This document shows positions 47,521 to 61,474 of a stretch of DNA of 64,000 nucleotides, piece by piece. The notes below the pieces were generated by a model, which was given only the letters and a program-made list of their open reading frames with translations, was not told the origin of the DNA and searched no databases. Made by a program: the position numbers and the translations under genes. The stretch comes from Nemophila menziesii (Eukaryota; Streptophyta; Magnoliopsida; Boraginales; Hydrophyllaceae), in the NCBI GenBank assembly GCA_029959085.1, contig JARWIR010000051.1, positions 2,294,001-2,358,000 of the forward strand, in the 5' to 3' direction. Position 1 is the stretch's first letter. Every line of letters begins with the position of its first letter.

Positions 47521-48981
47521 CATGTGATATTACTGAGTTTGGTGTGAAACCATAGAGAGATACTCCATCAAAAATCTTGACTCGACTCTCAAAAAAGGTT
47601 GTCGAGTACAATATTAGGTTCTTTGTGATCCCCAATATAAAAGATCTTGACTAAACCCTCGGAAAAGTTTTTCGATATCCATGTGATCATCAAAATAAAA
47701 AACCTTGAGTCAGCCCTCTGAAATAGTTGTTGCGTAGAAAGTTTAGATCCCATGTGTATCTTGTTGTATTACCGCGGAGATGGATCTCGTTTAACCAGAT
47801 ACAAAGGCCTCGGGTACTAAACTTCTCCATACCAAAATACCTATCTTCTTCTCCTTCGTCGTCTCTGACTTCCCAAACATATAATCCTCCATTAAAATCC
47901 TCATTCAAGTAGAATATTTCTCCATTAAATCAGCAATATACATCATCTTTTCAATTCTAAATTATCTACAACCCTCATATAACATATTTTTACCATCAAA
48001 ACTACTCCATAAACTCCATACATTTACCAAAATACACCTAAATATCTTCACTCTTTTTTCAAATTTTCTCACCAATTACTTAATTATTTACCATACCCAC
48101 ATAAAAAATCCTCCAAACATAATTGCATTTTAGTCATCGTCTCATATCTTAATTATTGCACAAAATACCCCAAACTTATATAGTTCCAACCTTCTTTACC
48201 TTAAAAAATATCTTAAATATAACTTGAAAACACGAGTTTAATGTCATAGTCCATGTGGAGAACGACATATTTACTTATCACTTTATTAATTGGTACGATT
48301 CATACGCTTGAGAGAAGTACTTCCCCGAGTGTGGTTTTTATATCACCCTAATATGACAATAGTTCCTGACTTAGTGTATGTATTTAGGATCCCTTAGGAA
48401 TATAGTTAACACCTCGGGCATTTCAAGAGATAGAGTTATTATGGTAATATAGATTAAGGTATGATGTTCTCATCTCGATTAAATGTTTTAATTATCTATT
48501 CAATTACCTCTCCTATTTTGCCAATACTTCTACTTCTCTATCTCTTCTGTTGTGGTCTCATATGGATCTATTGGGTAGATAGATCGAGAAGAGGTATATT
48601 TTATTTTCTACCAAATCGTGGAAACATAAAAATGAGGCGGATAGAGGCGACAAAAGTGGAGTGCAATGATAGTTTAAATAAACAGATTTAAGGAGAGAGA
48701 TGGGAGAAGATGACTCCTCTTTTTACTCTCTGGTTACATGGAGAGATTCCTTGATCACTTTTATTATCACCCTAGTGTGGTGTTTTTACTATTCTTATCA
48801 TAATTTCCAAATTTATAACATCATTGGCCACACAAAAATGATGGAATTACTATAACAAGGTCGTCAATGTTATTAAAGTTGTCATGTGATGTCACCTCTA
48901 GACATGGCCATTAATATTTTCTTCTACCTTTGTTAGAGGTTGATAATGTTATGACATTAGTTTATTAGTTGTCTCTAGTGA
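47521..48981. other. Intergenic, nothing firm
   Basis: AT-rich. A 76-codon hydrophobic ORF at 48461-48691 has no recognisable motif and is likely chance. Confidence 0.4.
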
Positions 48982-48986
48982 ATATT

Positions 48987-50494
48987 TAGTGTGGCCTAGG
49001 GTGTGATAAAATAATGATATAAATAAGTGCAAATAAACACCCTATGCAAACACGGTTCTGCAAGTATTACAGGACGTATGCAAGTTTTAATGATAAGAAG
49101 ATTCGTTCCTCAGAGACTACGAAAGTTAGAGAGAACTTATGCAAATTATCAAGTGCAAATAATTAAGCTAGAGATAATAATACGCAAGTAGAAAGAAGAG
49201 AAAGATAGATATTTATTTGGTTTTTGATAAGAAAACTAAACTACTAAATTAAAGACAGAAAATAAATAACTGAAAAGAAAAGAAGATAGTATAAAAGTTA
49301 GCTTGAGTAAATAGCATGTAATCCCCACTAATTTTGCCGTTCTAAACATGTAAGGGTGAATTATGTAATACTTCAATAATCGGTTTCAATTACGCTAGGT
49401 AGTTTTAAATAGGATTTACCTGTGTCAATAAGGCTTCCTAAGCAAACTGTTCCTGTAATTGGTAAATAGTAACATGTACTAAACCATAGTGATTATCTAG
49501 TTAGGTTGATTTGTCAGATCTAAACCGAATACTAGACGTTATGTGCTAAACATGTAATTAAACACCCTTGTCAATGGTGACCTAACTAATAGATGGTAAT
49601 TCTATATGGCCATGGTTCCACAAGAACACAGAATATAGATCCAAACACATAAACAGAGAATAAAAACAATAATTCAATTTAAAACATAGAATTCCAAAAT
49701 TAGATAGATGTCAATCAAGACTAGGGTTCATACATATATGCTAAAACTCAAGCTAATGGAATTTAATTCATACTAAGAAGAGAAAAGAAAAGAATTACAG
49801 AATCAAAGGTTGAAGGAGACATATGGTGTTCTGCTCCTTCCAGACTTCTCCTCTTGTGTTGCAGCTTCCTCTTGGCCTTAAGGTCTGGACAAGGATGATT
49901 TAAGAGTGTTAAGAGGCTGTATTTATAGTGTATAGGTTGACCTAATTCGTTTCTTGAAGGAGAGGTTAAGTAATGGACTCCAAGCCCAACTCAAATTCGT
50001 ATGGAAATAAAGATAATTACTGCTGACTTGTCTTGAGCATATCTTCTTCGTTATTGGTCGGTTTTTAGCCCACAAGATACCAAAAGAATCCTCACAGAAT
50101 TATCTACGTCTCTATGAAGGAATCTTCCAAAATCGGCTTGGTTTTGGAGTTATCACCACTTCTTTAGGCGTAGCTGCAGAAATTCATATTTAATGCAGCT
50201 TTTCCTTTTCCATGATTTTAACTTTTGTTTTCTTTATCTCCAATTACCATGCTTATCTCTTTCCATATCTTGTAGTCTTTGACTTGGACTCTAATTAATC
50301 TCCATAATTATCTTTAAAGCTTCACACTAAATAAACAATTAAACCCAATATGCTCTAAAAATATTATGTTACTAAATCAAGACTCAAAATAGGAAAGTGC
50401 ACTAAATTAAGCTAACTTCGACCTATAAACTAATAAATACGCCTAAAATGATGTCTCGAAGATAGATTTTATTATCACAAATGAGAAGACATCA
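48987..50494 (-). repeat. Solo LTR, 1508 bp, inverted copy, ATATT duplication
   Basis: Inverted counterpart of 14277-15785 along its whole length. The minus strand starts TGATGTCTTCTC and ends GGCCACACTA. It is flanked by a perfect ATATT duplication (48982-48986 and 50495-50499). The minus-strand TATA box is TATAAATA at 49920-49927. The last LTR base pair has mutated from CA to TA. Confidence 0.93.
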
Positions 50495-50499
50495 ATATT

Positions 50500-53240
50500 C
50501 TATAAATATTTCTGCTCCCACTTTCAAACATTTAATTCTTTTGAACATGTTATTGTTCTATGCTCAATCTATACTGATAAAATATTTGAAAGACCAAAAA
50601 CACAAATAATGTCTCGATTTGTGAAAAATATATAACTAACTCTTAAAAGAGCGTATAATTAACAAAATAAATAATATCTTGGGGGCATGGTAAATCACTC
50701 CTTGTAAGGATACATCAAATTTCAAAATAAAATAATGTTTATGTGTTGATGAATTTTTTTCTACAAATCTAGGGGTGGATCTTACTAATAAATAATGTGC
50801 ACAGAGCATGAATGTTACAGCTAATGAAATATTATATTTCATTATTTAGAATGTTGTACGTATTGTATGGATGAGATTATAAAGTAATCTCCATATTTTC
50901 ATATTGTTATTATACACAAAAGTGACAACTATACACATTAAATGGAATACAATATTCATAAAAATTATATTCGAGTCCATGACCCAAAAATTCTTGAGAT
51001 ATAAGAATCTTACTAGTAAAAGGCATCACAGTTCATTTATTATTATTTTAAAACTCTTACCCCTACTAACATAGATGTTTGTATTAATTAGTAAACTAAG
51101 ATAAGATTAACTAATTTCTTCTCATAATATATTCAAAACAAACACATAAAATCTCTCCATAAATATTCTAATTTGTTATCTTGTGTTATTTTCGTATTCT
51201 AATTTGACCAACTATTCACTACTAGGTTCTACCTTTTAAACATATATGATGAAGAAAATAATCGACATAATAATTAATAAATAGATTTGAATGCAAATAC
51301 ATTCCCAAAATATCTTAAAGAACATGTCAAATTCAGATACATGTATCTGTAGGTGTGTAAAAAAGTGCTAGTGTTATGGGTAGACGTGAATTGAGAAATA
51401 TGTAGTGGTGAATTGAAATTTATAAAATACTTGATAATAGAAATTTGTACATATCTGAAAACTTAGTAATTGTATGTTCCTATTACCAAATGTATTGTGC
51501 ATTAATGATATTTCTCCTAATATTGATATTTCCCATTATGTTAGATTCAAGGATATCCTTCTATTTCAACATTAAGATAGATAAAGAAGACTGGATAAAT
51601 ATTAGCAACCCTTTAACGTATTTTCAGAAAATGTCTGGCTTCTCTAATCCTAAACATATATTGATAATCTCGATATGGTTGTAGTTATTAATGTGCAGTA
51701 GAAGGGCAGTTGGGTGTGTGGTGGGATAAGTGTGAAGAGATAAAGTTAAGTTTCCATATTAAGCATAGTGATGGGGTTAAGTTTCCCAAAACACAGCCAC
51801 TCTCCCGATAGACCCACCATACAAATAATAATATCCACCAAAACCATATTGTTATGCTTCAGAAGTAACCTTAAATATATAACTATATCAATATGTGTGT
51901 TTAGTATACATGTATATACACAAATAGTTGTGTGTGTGGTTTTGATAAGTGATATTTTGTTATTTGGAAGTTGTATTAAGTAAATAAATCAAGTTTGGAT
52001 GCCCATAAGGGGGTTTAGGTGTAGAAGATAAGTCTAGAGCAGGCAAACTGGAGTACAGTGAAGAATAATTGAGTGGCTATATTTGGGATCACCAATCATT
52101 GATGAGTTACTATATTTATTTATTGCATCATACTGAATCATGTCTTGATATAGTTTTCTATTGATATCTTAAATTCTCACTTGATACGATATTGTTATGC
52201 TTCATGATTTACCTACATTAATAAATGAGATGAGTTTTTGAGTTTATGATGATTATGATGGAGAATGGTCTATGTATTCAATGTAATAGGGTAAGAAATG
52301 AGGGAAGGGATTCTGAATTTGATGTTTTATTTTTTGTATTAAATTCAGTGTGATGTATATTTAAAACTTGAAAAAAGATACAGAATTGGGTAGTGAGTTT
52401 TGTGGGATTTTTTAGGAGAGGAGTTTGAGTTTTAAGTTTTACATTATACACACAAGTGTTATTATGTGGTGAAGAATGAGTTCAATGGAGAAAAAAGAGT
52501 TGGCGGTAAATTAAAAAAAAAAAACTTTATAATAATTAAATTGAAACATATAACTTCATAACCCCACACATTTTTGGGTGAGTGAAAGTTAGTATCCGTC
52601 TAATTTCAAAATCAGGGGATTAGCAAAACAAAAATTTATTGAAGAGGGTGAAGAAATATGTATATGATTATAAAATAGGATATATTTTTTCAAGATACTT
52701 CAGGAAAAGTTTGAAAATAATCTGGGAGAAGAAGGATAATTTTCAAGAAAGGCTAATCAATTGAGTATAGAAAAAATTAGTACATTAGATTTTCTTTCCA
52801 TTAATATTTGTTTGATTATCCGATGAAAAAAATGTGTAAACACTCGGCATTTTAAAAATAAAATGTAACTATACTCATCTGAGGCTTACCTTCATTTTAG
52901 TGGAAATAAATATTATGTATAATTAAATGAAAAAATAACATCTCCCTTACCCACTTTATAAATTGAAAAATAAGATCCTATACTTATAATTTGGACAACG
53001 TCGTAGCAAAATTATCAATTTAGTACATCTATTAAAACCTCCCCTAAATATAAAATTCAATAGTATTAAACATATACAAAAAAATATAAAGTACAATAAA
53101 ATATAGAACTAATCCCTAGAGTTGTAAAAATACTATAAACCCTCCCAAAAATTATACAAAACATCACAAATTACACTAACTACACTCCTGACCACCACTC
53201 CTCCCATCCCTTATTCTTCTTCTCTGGCTCACCTGAAACA
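50500..53240. other. AT-rich intergenic DNA, nothing recognised
   Basis: Low-complexity AT-rich sequence. ORFs are short and show no family resemblance. No RNA gene or clear repeat recognised. Confidence 0.45.
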
Positions 53241-53249
53241 AAACACTAC

Positions 53250-53781
53250 ACCTATTATTGAGGTTTGACTAATATCCATTGAATCAATGCATTGAGAGTA
53301 TTAAAGGAAGTTGGTAAAACTATTTTAGTTTTGGAATTGATGTTAGTCTATGAAGTTTGAATAGTTTGGAATTTTACAAGTTGATTGTATTCATTGGTTG
53401 GTTGGATTGTGAAAGCCTATAAATAGGCACCATGGATTGATATTTGAAGATGAGAAAAGAGAGTATAAAGATGAAGAAGAAACAGCAAAGAGACACGAGA
53501 TTTTCAAGAATGAAAAATCATATAGGTCAATTAACTGTGAGTGTGTAATGATCATATAGTGGTTATAATTTCGGGTGAGTATGGAAGTTATTTGTTCCTT
53601 TTTTGGAGGCTTTCAGGCATTTTCGTATAAAAACCACGTTTTAATAGTGTGAATTATTATATTTAATAACTCTGTGTACATAAGCATCTTTGGTCGAACC
53701 ACGTAAGATATTATTGTTCTTGTCTTTTCATTTTTCTTTTGTGGATAATCCTAGAAAGAGAAATTTGATATTTTTCTAACA
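53250..53781 (+). repeat. Possible copia-type solo LTR
   Basis: Has TATA box CTATAAATAGG at about 53419, polyadenylation-type A/T stretches, a GAACCACGTAAGATATTATTG segment resembling the R/U5 part of copia LTRs, and an end TTTCTAACA. ACTAC occurs at 53245-53249 and 53782-53786 as a possible target duplication. However, the implied left end starts ACCTATT rather than TG, so the border is uncertain. Confidence 0.45.
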
Positions 53782-53786
53782 ACTAC

Positions 53787-55100
53787 ATACACATGAATAT
53801 ATAGTACATACACATAAACCATATCATAAACAATCGAAGAACCCATACGTAAAAACAAAACAATAAACTAGAACCCATATTCACAAACCCTGAAATCATG
53901 ACGAATACACAATTTTCCATGCTTAAATTTATATTTAATTTCACTTGTGTGTATATTATAACATATATATATATTTATGTATATGTGTGTGCAAAAATTG
54001 AATCATGATGTTCTTAGTAAATTTCAGAATTTTCAGATTTGACCAAAAACACAAAGATCTCCAAGATTCAATTTTCAAAAAATATAAAACTTCATTTTAA
54101 CGTAAGTGTGTCACTTTTATAATTTTGTGAGTCAAGATTTATACGAAGCATATAAATGACATAATTTGATGAACCCAGTCATTACGTATTTGAAGATTAA
54201 TGAATCAAAAAAATCAAATCATATGTCGATAAAAAAAAATCAAATCATACATAAAACATGTAAAAACATAAATAAAAAAGTCATGGATCAAATTTTTATT
54301 CGAACTCATTGATAAATACAACTATCAATTTCATACATAAAACTCTTGTTATGAACTAATTTTGAACAAAAATAAATCAAGTCTACTTTGAAAATACTAC
54401 ACAGACCAAGAAAAGAAAATATACGTTAGAAGGTATAATAATAATAGTTTTGTAGAAATAAACGAGTAGCAACTAAAGTAATAAATGTGTGTAATTAGAA
54501 TATATTCACATTCCAAAACACTCAAAAGGTTTTGTGGTAAGTTATTAAAATACTAAAAAAAAACCAAATAAAAGAGAAAATTATATGTGAGCCCATGATT
54601 TGTCGACTTTGTTGGAGTGAGTTATTTTCCCTTATATTACATTTTTTGATTTTTCGTTGAATAATTTGTGATATGGTTTTTTTGTGTGTATATATGTGTA
54701 TGTAAAGGAGGGGTTAAGGAAAGTTATGATATTCTTAAAAGTTTTTGGAGGTTTGTATAGTATATATAAAAGTATAGGAGTTAATTACATTAAATAACCC
54801 TATCAGACGTGTTTAATTACGAAAAAGTACATGACACGTGTTACTTAACGACTGAATTGATTATAGGATTTAATATAGGATTAAAATGAAATATTGGGTA
54901 CCGTATTATAAAAATTAAAAATATAGGTATTATTTATCCAATTAGTATATTAGTGGGAAATTGATGTGTCAATTTTCAATTTAATTTATTGATTGTTGTT
55001 GCAAATATAAATGTTACAAAAAAAATTAAAAGAGAATTGTGATACATGATAGATAAATTAAAAGATATATTTCATTTATATCACAAGACTTTTTTGCTCC
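53787..55100. other. Intergenic, nothing recognised
   Basis: AT-rich with short TA/TG simple repeats (53955-53990 and 54685-54705). No gene seen. Confidence 0.45.
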
Positions 55101-55186
55101 ACAAAAATAGGAATGCTACTATGAAAACAACAGCGTCGCTACTATTAGGCAGTGCTCTTCCACCTGAGACGCCTCCTATGTAACCA

Positions 55187-56407
55187 ATGGACATCACATC
55201 TGCTGTTCAAACTCACTTAGTCCCGCAACTAATGGACAATAACGCCCAAATTGATGAACAAAATAAATTAGATAAGGATTTTCCAGAATTGACTCTAGCA
55301 ATTCACGACCTCCGAGGTGGAAAGCGCCAGCGAGCCGCCGATAAGGAGGAGAACAACACACCTACATTGAAAAGAAAACACATCAACCAATGATGGAAGC
55401 GCTGGTATGATAGTGACTGGAATTCTACATTCGCCAAAACACTGGCGCCTCTTATTAATAATGCGGCAACAGATACGCAATCCAAACCGTTTGTCAGACC
55501 AAAATTAGGAGGGTGGAAGGGAATTGTAACGGGTAATCACGTGATAATACCTATTATAGAGGAAAAAATGAAAAGACTGGAAAAAAAGGTAAAGAGGAAG
55601 AAGATTTCCTAGAATTTGAAGAACTAATTGAAAAGGATGTAGTAGTTGTTAACGACGCGATCATAACTGTAATTCGTACCAGAGAAGAAATTCAAGAAGG
55701 GATTCATTTGTGTTGTAATACTACTCTCATTCTTCTTTTGGGAAGAGAGGTTGGTTTTACTTATTTATCAAATAAACGGAGACAGATTTGGAACCCAGAT
55801 GGGCATTTCGAATTAGTAGAAGTGGGTTATGATTACTACATGGTTAAATTTGTAATAATAAAAGATTTCCGTTTCGCTTTATCAGGAGGTCCATGGATTG
55901 TTTTGTACCATTACCTGATAGTTAGAGACTGGACACCAAATTTTAATGCAATAACAAACTCTATCACAACAACAACGGCTTGGGTTAGGATATCCAATGT
56001 GGGAATGCATAATGATATGACTCGAATACTGAGAAAAATCGATGACAAAATAGGAAGAATAGTGAAAAATGATCCAATAAAAGGGGAGACTAAGAGGAAA
56101 CTATGCGCGTTTAGCAATCAAGTTAGACTTAGAAAACCCTTTGGAGCAGGAAGTAAGAATCAGCCCTGATGTATGTAAAGTAAAATATGAAGGCTTACAC
56201 GTGATATGCTTTGGGTGTGGAAAATTTGGACATATAAAGGAGAATTGCACACCAAATGGAACCAAAATAATAGAGGTAAGCGAGAATAGGGGCCAGGATA
56301 ATGAAACACCTAGCGTAAGTAGTATGGAAGACCCAACAAATAAGAACAAATATGGGGAATGGGTGATTGTACAAAGAGGAAATAGAGGAAGTAAAAAGGA
56401 AATATAA
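55187..56407 (+). pseudogene. LINE ORF1: DUF4283 and CCHC knuckle
   Basis: A start region (MDITSAVQTHLVPQL...) with a short N-terminal frame to 55393. Then an open DUF4283-type RNA-binding domain at 55708-56140 (GREVGFTYLSNKRRQIWNPDGHFELVEVGYDYYMVKF, GGPWIVLYHYLIVRDWTP). After a frame change near 56140 comes a CCHC zinc knuckle CFGCGKFGHIKENC (56209-56250). This is the nucleic-acid-binding ORF1 of plant L1 LINEs. Confidence 0.88.
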
Positions 56408-57204
56408 CTTACGCACATAAGCCAGCATCACTAAAAGGTCTAGGATCGCGTTATGAAGCACTAAGAATAGAAGAGAAAGGTCATGTTGGTGGGCGATTCG
56501 TACAAGGGGTGCAAAGTAAGGGACAAAGGTCCGAGACAAAGGTGTGTAATAACAAAGGAAATGAAGTATCCAAAGGAAACATGAGCAAAGCTAATGGGGG
56601 CGGTGCTAAAGGGGATCATATGATAGCCTCCCCGAATTTTGAACAACGGTAAAAACTTCAAGATGTGGTAGAAGTGCAAGAATTTGGTGCAGGCGAATCA
56701 GGTAAAGAGAAAGTAGGGGTGCCTTGGAGAAAAGTAGGCAATGGAACAACTGGAGTTAATGGGAATGCTACTATTATTAGTAATGGATACGAAGTTGTAG
56801 TGGGGAGCATGAAGGAGTCCGATTTGGTTGAAATAATAGTAAAGGGAGAGCTCGGTTATAGGGAGAGGAGATAAAGGAAATAACAAATCAAAAGGGAGTG
56901 ATATAATGGAGCAAGATGAGTCAATTGTAAATGATAATCCAGCATCCCCAAAAACAATACAACAAGTACCTATTACTTCGGTAAGGGAGGATACTGGATT
57001 TTCGAACTTTCTGCAGCTAAGTCTGAGGCTCCCACTTGTAGCTATGCTGCCCGACCCTTCATGGGAGGATAACTCGAATTAAGACTTCAGTGACTCTAAT
57101 CTCTTGGATAGCCAGGTTGTAGAATCACAGGAAGAAGCTCAACCGCGCGAGCTAATACAGGATCAAAACGATGGCGATGTGGTTATGTCCACTCAAGCCT
57201 GAAT

Positions 57205-58140
57205 TTGCGCTTTACGGGTATCTTTTTTTCCTGTTTATTTTTATTGTTATTAATGAATACAATGTATGATGCAGATATAAATTGGGTTAAATCTAATCAA
57301 CCCCTAAATATCCTTATTTGGAATTGTTATGGTGTGGCACAACCAAGATTTCGCAGAGTTGTTAAAGATATGATGGCGAGACATAAGGTTTGGCTTACTG
57401 TAATAGTCAAACCACATGTAAGAGGTGTTCAGACAAACAACATAATTAAATCTCTATAGAAATATAACACTATTATGGTGGATTTAGAATGTTATAAAGG
57501 AGGTATTTTGTTATTATGGAATGAATCTAACATGAAAATTATTTTCTTATTTGCGAGTCGCCATGTAGTCAATATAGAAGTCAGTCAAGAAGGATGTGAA
57601 TCATGGATCTTTAAGGCAATATATGCTAGTCCAGAACAAAGAGAGAAATATCCTTTTGGAGGCATTACATCACGTCTTTCATAACTTAAAAACACCATGG
57701 TTAGTGGTGGGAGACTTCAACTAGATCGGATTAGAAGTGGATAAAAAAGGGGGAGTTGTTGGCGTCTCGAAGCGAATGGAATGTTTTGAAGAATGGATAC
57801 ACAGTTCTAGGTAAATTGATCTAAGCTTTTAGGGACTGCTCTTTACCTTGTGCGATTCTTGGAATCTGGACAATGAATCATGGAACGACTAGATAGAGCA
57901 TACGACAATGTGGAGTGGCAATCTATTTTACCGAATACACGTGTGATACATTTAGCGAGAGTTCACTCAGACCATATGACGATATTAATACAGTCTGCCC
58001 ATATTGTAGAACAAAGATTAACTCTCGCCGATTCAGATTCAAGGGGGCTTGGAGTCTCCCAGTAGGTTCCAAGAGTTTATAAAAGATAAGTGGGAAGGTT
58101 CGAATATTGGAGTTGGAGAAGGCATAATGGCAATTCATAA
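57205..58140 (+). pseudogene. LINE ORF2 endonuclease domain
   Basis: APE-type endonuclease remains: LNILIWNCYGVAQPRFRRVV (57290-57360), WLVVGDFN-like string with a stop (about 57690-57730), and MERLDRAYDNVEWQSILPNTRVIHLARVHSDH (57880-57980). The domain nicks target DNA to prime reverse transcription. Several frame breaks. Confidence 0.82.
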
Positions 58141-58559
58141 TCATTTAAGTAAATGGAAAATGGAAGTCTTTAGTGATAAAAACAAAATGAAAAGGTCTGT
58201 GACGTAAAGAATTAGGGGAATACAAAAGTCTCTCCAATGCTCCTATAATTCATCCCTTCGCTAACTTGGTAATCTACTTATGAATGAGTATGAAAGCGTA
58301 TTAAAGAAAAAGAGATGATGTATTCTAAATAATGAAAAGAGAAATGGGTTATATCTGGGAAAAGGAACACTAGATTTTATCACCTCGCAACCACAGTTAG
58401 AAAGAAACCGGCTAACAGAACTAGATTACAAAATGATGATGATAAATGGACTGAAGAAGGGGAGGATCTAAATGTGTTAGTACGTGAGTAATATGAGACA
58501 CTTTATGAAAAACCGAATAACTACACAGGGAATTCATACTACCTAAAGTTGGTCCAATA

Positions 58560-60500
58560 GATGGAGAAGTAAGCCAAGAACTTGATTTACCATTCTCGGA
58601 TGAGGAGATAAGAGAGGTCTTCTTTCAATCTAATCTGACAAAAGCTCCGGGACTGGATGGCATGTCAATAACATTTTATCAGAAGTGTTGGGATATAGTT
58701 GGTCCAGCCGTGTGTGAAATGGTTCGTGAGGCAATCAAGAAGGGGTGTCTGCCTTTGGGTTTAAATGGAACACTTATACATCTTATCCCAAAAGTGTCTG
58801 ACCCGAACTTGGTACGTTTATTTCGTCCTATTAGTTTAATAAATTCTCTTGTTAAATTTATTATGAAGGATATGGTAAATAGACTAAGGCCTATTCTGTC
58901 TAATATTATTGGTCCTTGCCAAAGTAGTTTTTTACCAGGTCGCTCTATGGTAGATAATATCATCCTCGTTCGAGAAGTTGATCACATGATGCGTCATTTG
59001 TAAGGAAATAAGGGCATTATGGCCGTTAAAATTTATCTCGCGAAAGCATATAATAAAATTATATGGGACTTTATCGAGGACACAATAAGACACTTTGGTT
59101 TTTCTAATAGCTGGATTATCATGTCTGGCATGAAGGAAAATGAGATGCGTGTGTTATGGAATGGAGAACCGGTTGAGTCGTTTAAACCACATCGGGGTAT
59201 TTTTTTGAGACACCTCTCGCCCTACATATTTTACTATGTATGGAACGACTTTCGCTACTAATCCAGGAGTTTTGTGATAAAGGAAGTTGGGAAACAATTC
59301 AGATTGGTAGACAGGCCCCAGTTATCTCATTTATTTTTTGCTGACGATCTAATCCTTTCTGGTGAAACTTCTTTATTGCAAGTTGAAGTAATTTTGAAAA
59401 CGATGGATATCTTTTGTAAAGAGGCTGGACAACTATTAGCGCTGAAAAATATCTCGTCTATTTCTTAAAGAATGTTCTGGAGGTTATTTGAATGGAACTC
59501 GCAGCGGCAAGTGGTTTTTGTCTTAGTGACTCATTTGGGACTTACTTGGGGATTCTAGTTCTATCGGGAAGATTTCCAAAATGGGTCTACAAAAAGATTG
59601 GAAAGAAGAGTAGAGGAAAGCTAGCAACTTGGAAGACAAAAACACCATCCCTAGCTAAGTGGGTTACATAAGCACAATCTGTACTAAGTTCAATTTCGAT
59701 ATATCAAATACAGTGATGAAACTCCCAAAGTATGTTTGTGATGAGGTAGATAAAATTGTAAGAGATTTTATGGGGCACTTCAGCTACCGAGAAAGAGATG
59801 CACTGGGTTTGTTAGGAACATGTCTGCAAGCCGAAAGAGGCTGGTGGACTTGGGTTAAGAAGTACGAAAAGCTATAATATTGCCTTTTTTGCAAAACTTG
59901 GGTGGAAACTGTTAAAGAATCAGAATGTAGCGTGGGTTGAGGTATTTAAAGAGATATATTTTTTCTAAAATGGGTTATTAAATTGCGAACTAAAAGGGGA
60001 GACTCGAATCCGTGTAAATCAATTTTAGCCGGGATTTACATACTTCGTAGCGGCGTTGTGGTATCAAATGGAATGTTAGGTGAGAATGTGAAATGGCTTC
60101 ATGAGACCTCGGGTAAGTAAAGTCAGAATTTAATTGGCTAGAAAAGAGTGAAAAGATGAGGGATTTAAGTGGAGGATGATTCTAAGTTTAAAATGCTCAC
60201 AAAAGGTGTGGTTCTTACCTTGGAGGATAGCGCGTAACAGGATTGCAACAACGGAAAATCTGCATAAACGGGGTGTGGTTAGCACTACGAAGCGGAAGTG
60301 GAAGATTTACTGCACATTATACTTGAATGTAAAGTCAGCAAAATTAATTTGGCAGTTCTTTAGCGTGGAAATAGTTGGACAACTGGGCGCTGCTGTCATT
60401 CCAGGAGTTAGTAGAATATATGAAAAGCTGTCGCACAAAGGTAGTTTATCAGGTGCTATAAAGATAGAATTAAAGCTAGCAAATAGCTCCTAGAAACGTG
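58560..60500 (+). pseudogene. LINE ORF2 reverse transcriptase and zf-RVT
   Basis: RT pieces: PGLDGMSITFYQKCWDIVG (58650-58700), RPISLINSLVKFIMKDMVNRLRPIL, QSSFLPGRSMVDNIILV, then YNKIIWDFIEDTIRHFGF (59045-59105), HRG, and the catalytic LFFADDLILSG (about 59328-59362). A decayed thumb and zf-RVT segment follow (VWFLPWRIARNRIATTENLHKRGV, 60205-60275). Frames change repeatedly, so it is dead. Confidence 0.88.
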
Positions 60501-60699
60501 AATCAATGCACAGTGATTCCCTACCCCAAGCGACGGTTGCAGATTCCGAAGCACTGGACAACAGGATCACAGCTGCTGGAGCGATCAGAAGCGCGAGTAA
60601 TAGCAGCCCCTTGGCAGCAGATGTTGTTCGTTCTCCTAGAAGGACAGTGACATCAAGGGTAAAGAAATAATTGGAAGGAAATCTTAACTCGAAGGCGAG

Positions 60700-61328
60700 G
60701 GTGGCGGGAATTGAATGGACGTTAGTTTTTGCAGCTATAACTTGTGTTATTTGGAATTCGAGAAACTTATTGACTTTTAAAGAATTATCCAATGTACCCA
60801 GAATTGAAAGAAGTTAAAAATCAAATCATACGCCTTGCGAGCAACTTCATCCTTACATTGGGCAAAGAATTTGATGGGGGACTAATTAAGTCAGCTAAGA
60901 ACGTTATGGTCAGATGGGTTAAACCCATAAAAGGAGCTAAACTCAACGTTGATGGAAGTTTTGATGAGTCCAAGGGAATAGCGGGCATTAGCGGTATTTT
61001 GAGGGACAAGAATGGATCATATATAGGCGGTTTTGCTGGCGCGTGCTTAATTGACTCTTCGTTAACATCGGAATTACTAGTTCTCCATTATGGACTACAA
61101 TGGGCAATCAAGAAAGGATACGAGGAATTACAAATCGAGACAGACTCGAAGGAGCTCCATGCGCTAGTGAATGGCGGTGAGAGCTCAAGTAGTCGTCTCT
61201 CACAAATTGACCGCGAATGTTGGGACAAGCTAAGAGATCACCTTAAGTACGAGTTGAACCATATTTATCGGGAAGCTAACTCAAGCGCGGATAAAGTAGG
61301 CAAAGGAAGGAATGAATGCACTAATTAG
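60700..61328 (+). pseudogene. LINE C-terminal RNase H domain
   Basis: Largely open at 60792-61328. It carries WVKPIKGAKLNVDGSF with the first catalytic Asp, GISGILRDKNGS, SELLVLHYGLQWA with the catalytic Glu, and ETDSKELHALVNGG with the third acid. The stop at 61326 ends ORF2. A polar, Ala/Ser-rich linker precedes it (about 60500-60670). Confidence 0.88.
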
Positions 61329-61474
61329 GCTGGTGGACTTTGTAGACCCCCATATTATCTTTAGAATAACATTACGAGAGATAGGAGTAAATATGCGACT
61401 GCTAAGGTTATGTTAGACTTCTAGGTAGCACGGTTTTCTTATAATTCTGTTTAACGGCTTTCAAGCGTATGAGA

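Larger units (their letters stand above)
55110..61470 (+). mobile_element. L1-type LINE, near full length, decayed
   Basis: Contains ORF1 (gag-like), endonuclease, reverse transcriptase, zf-RVT and RNase H in canonical plant L1 order on the plus strand, with many stops and frameshifts. The exact 5' and 3' borders are not defined; the 3' tail fades near an A-run at about 61473. I did not find its target duplication. Confidence 0.88.

Noticed and set aside
48461..48691. Hydrophobic 76-codon ORF
   Set aside because: Length within chance for this base composition, no family resemblance, no gene context.
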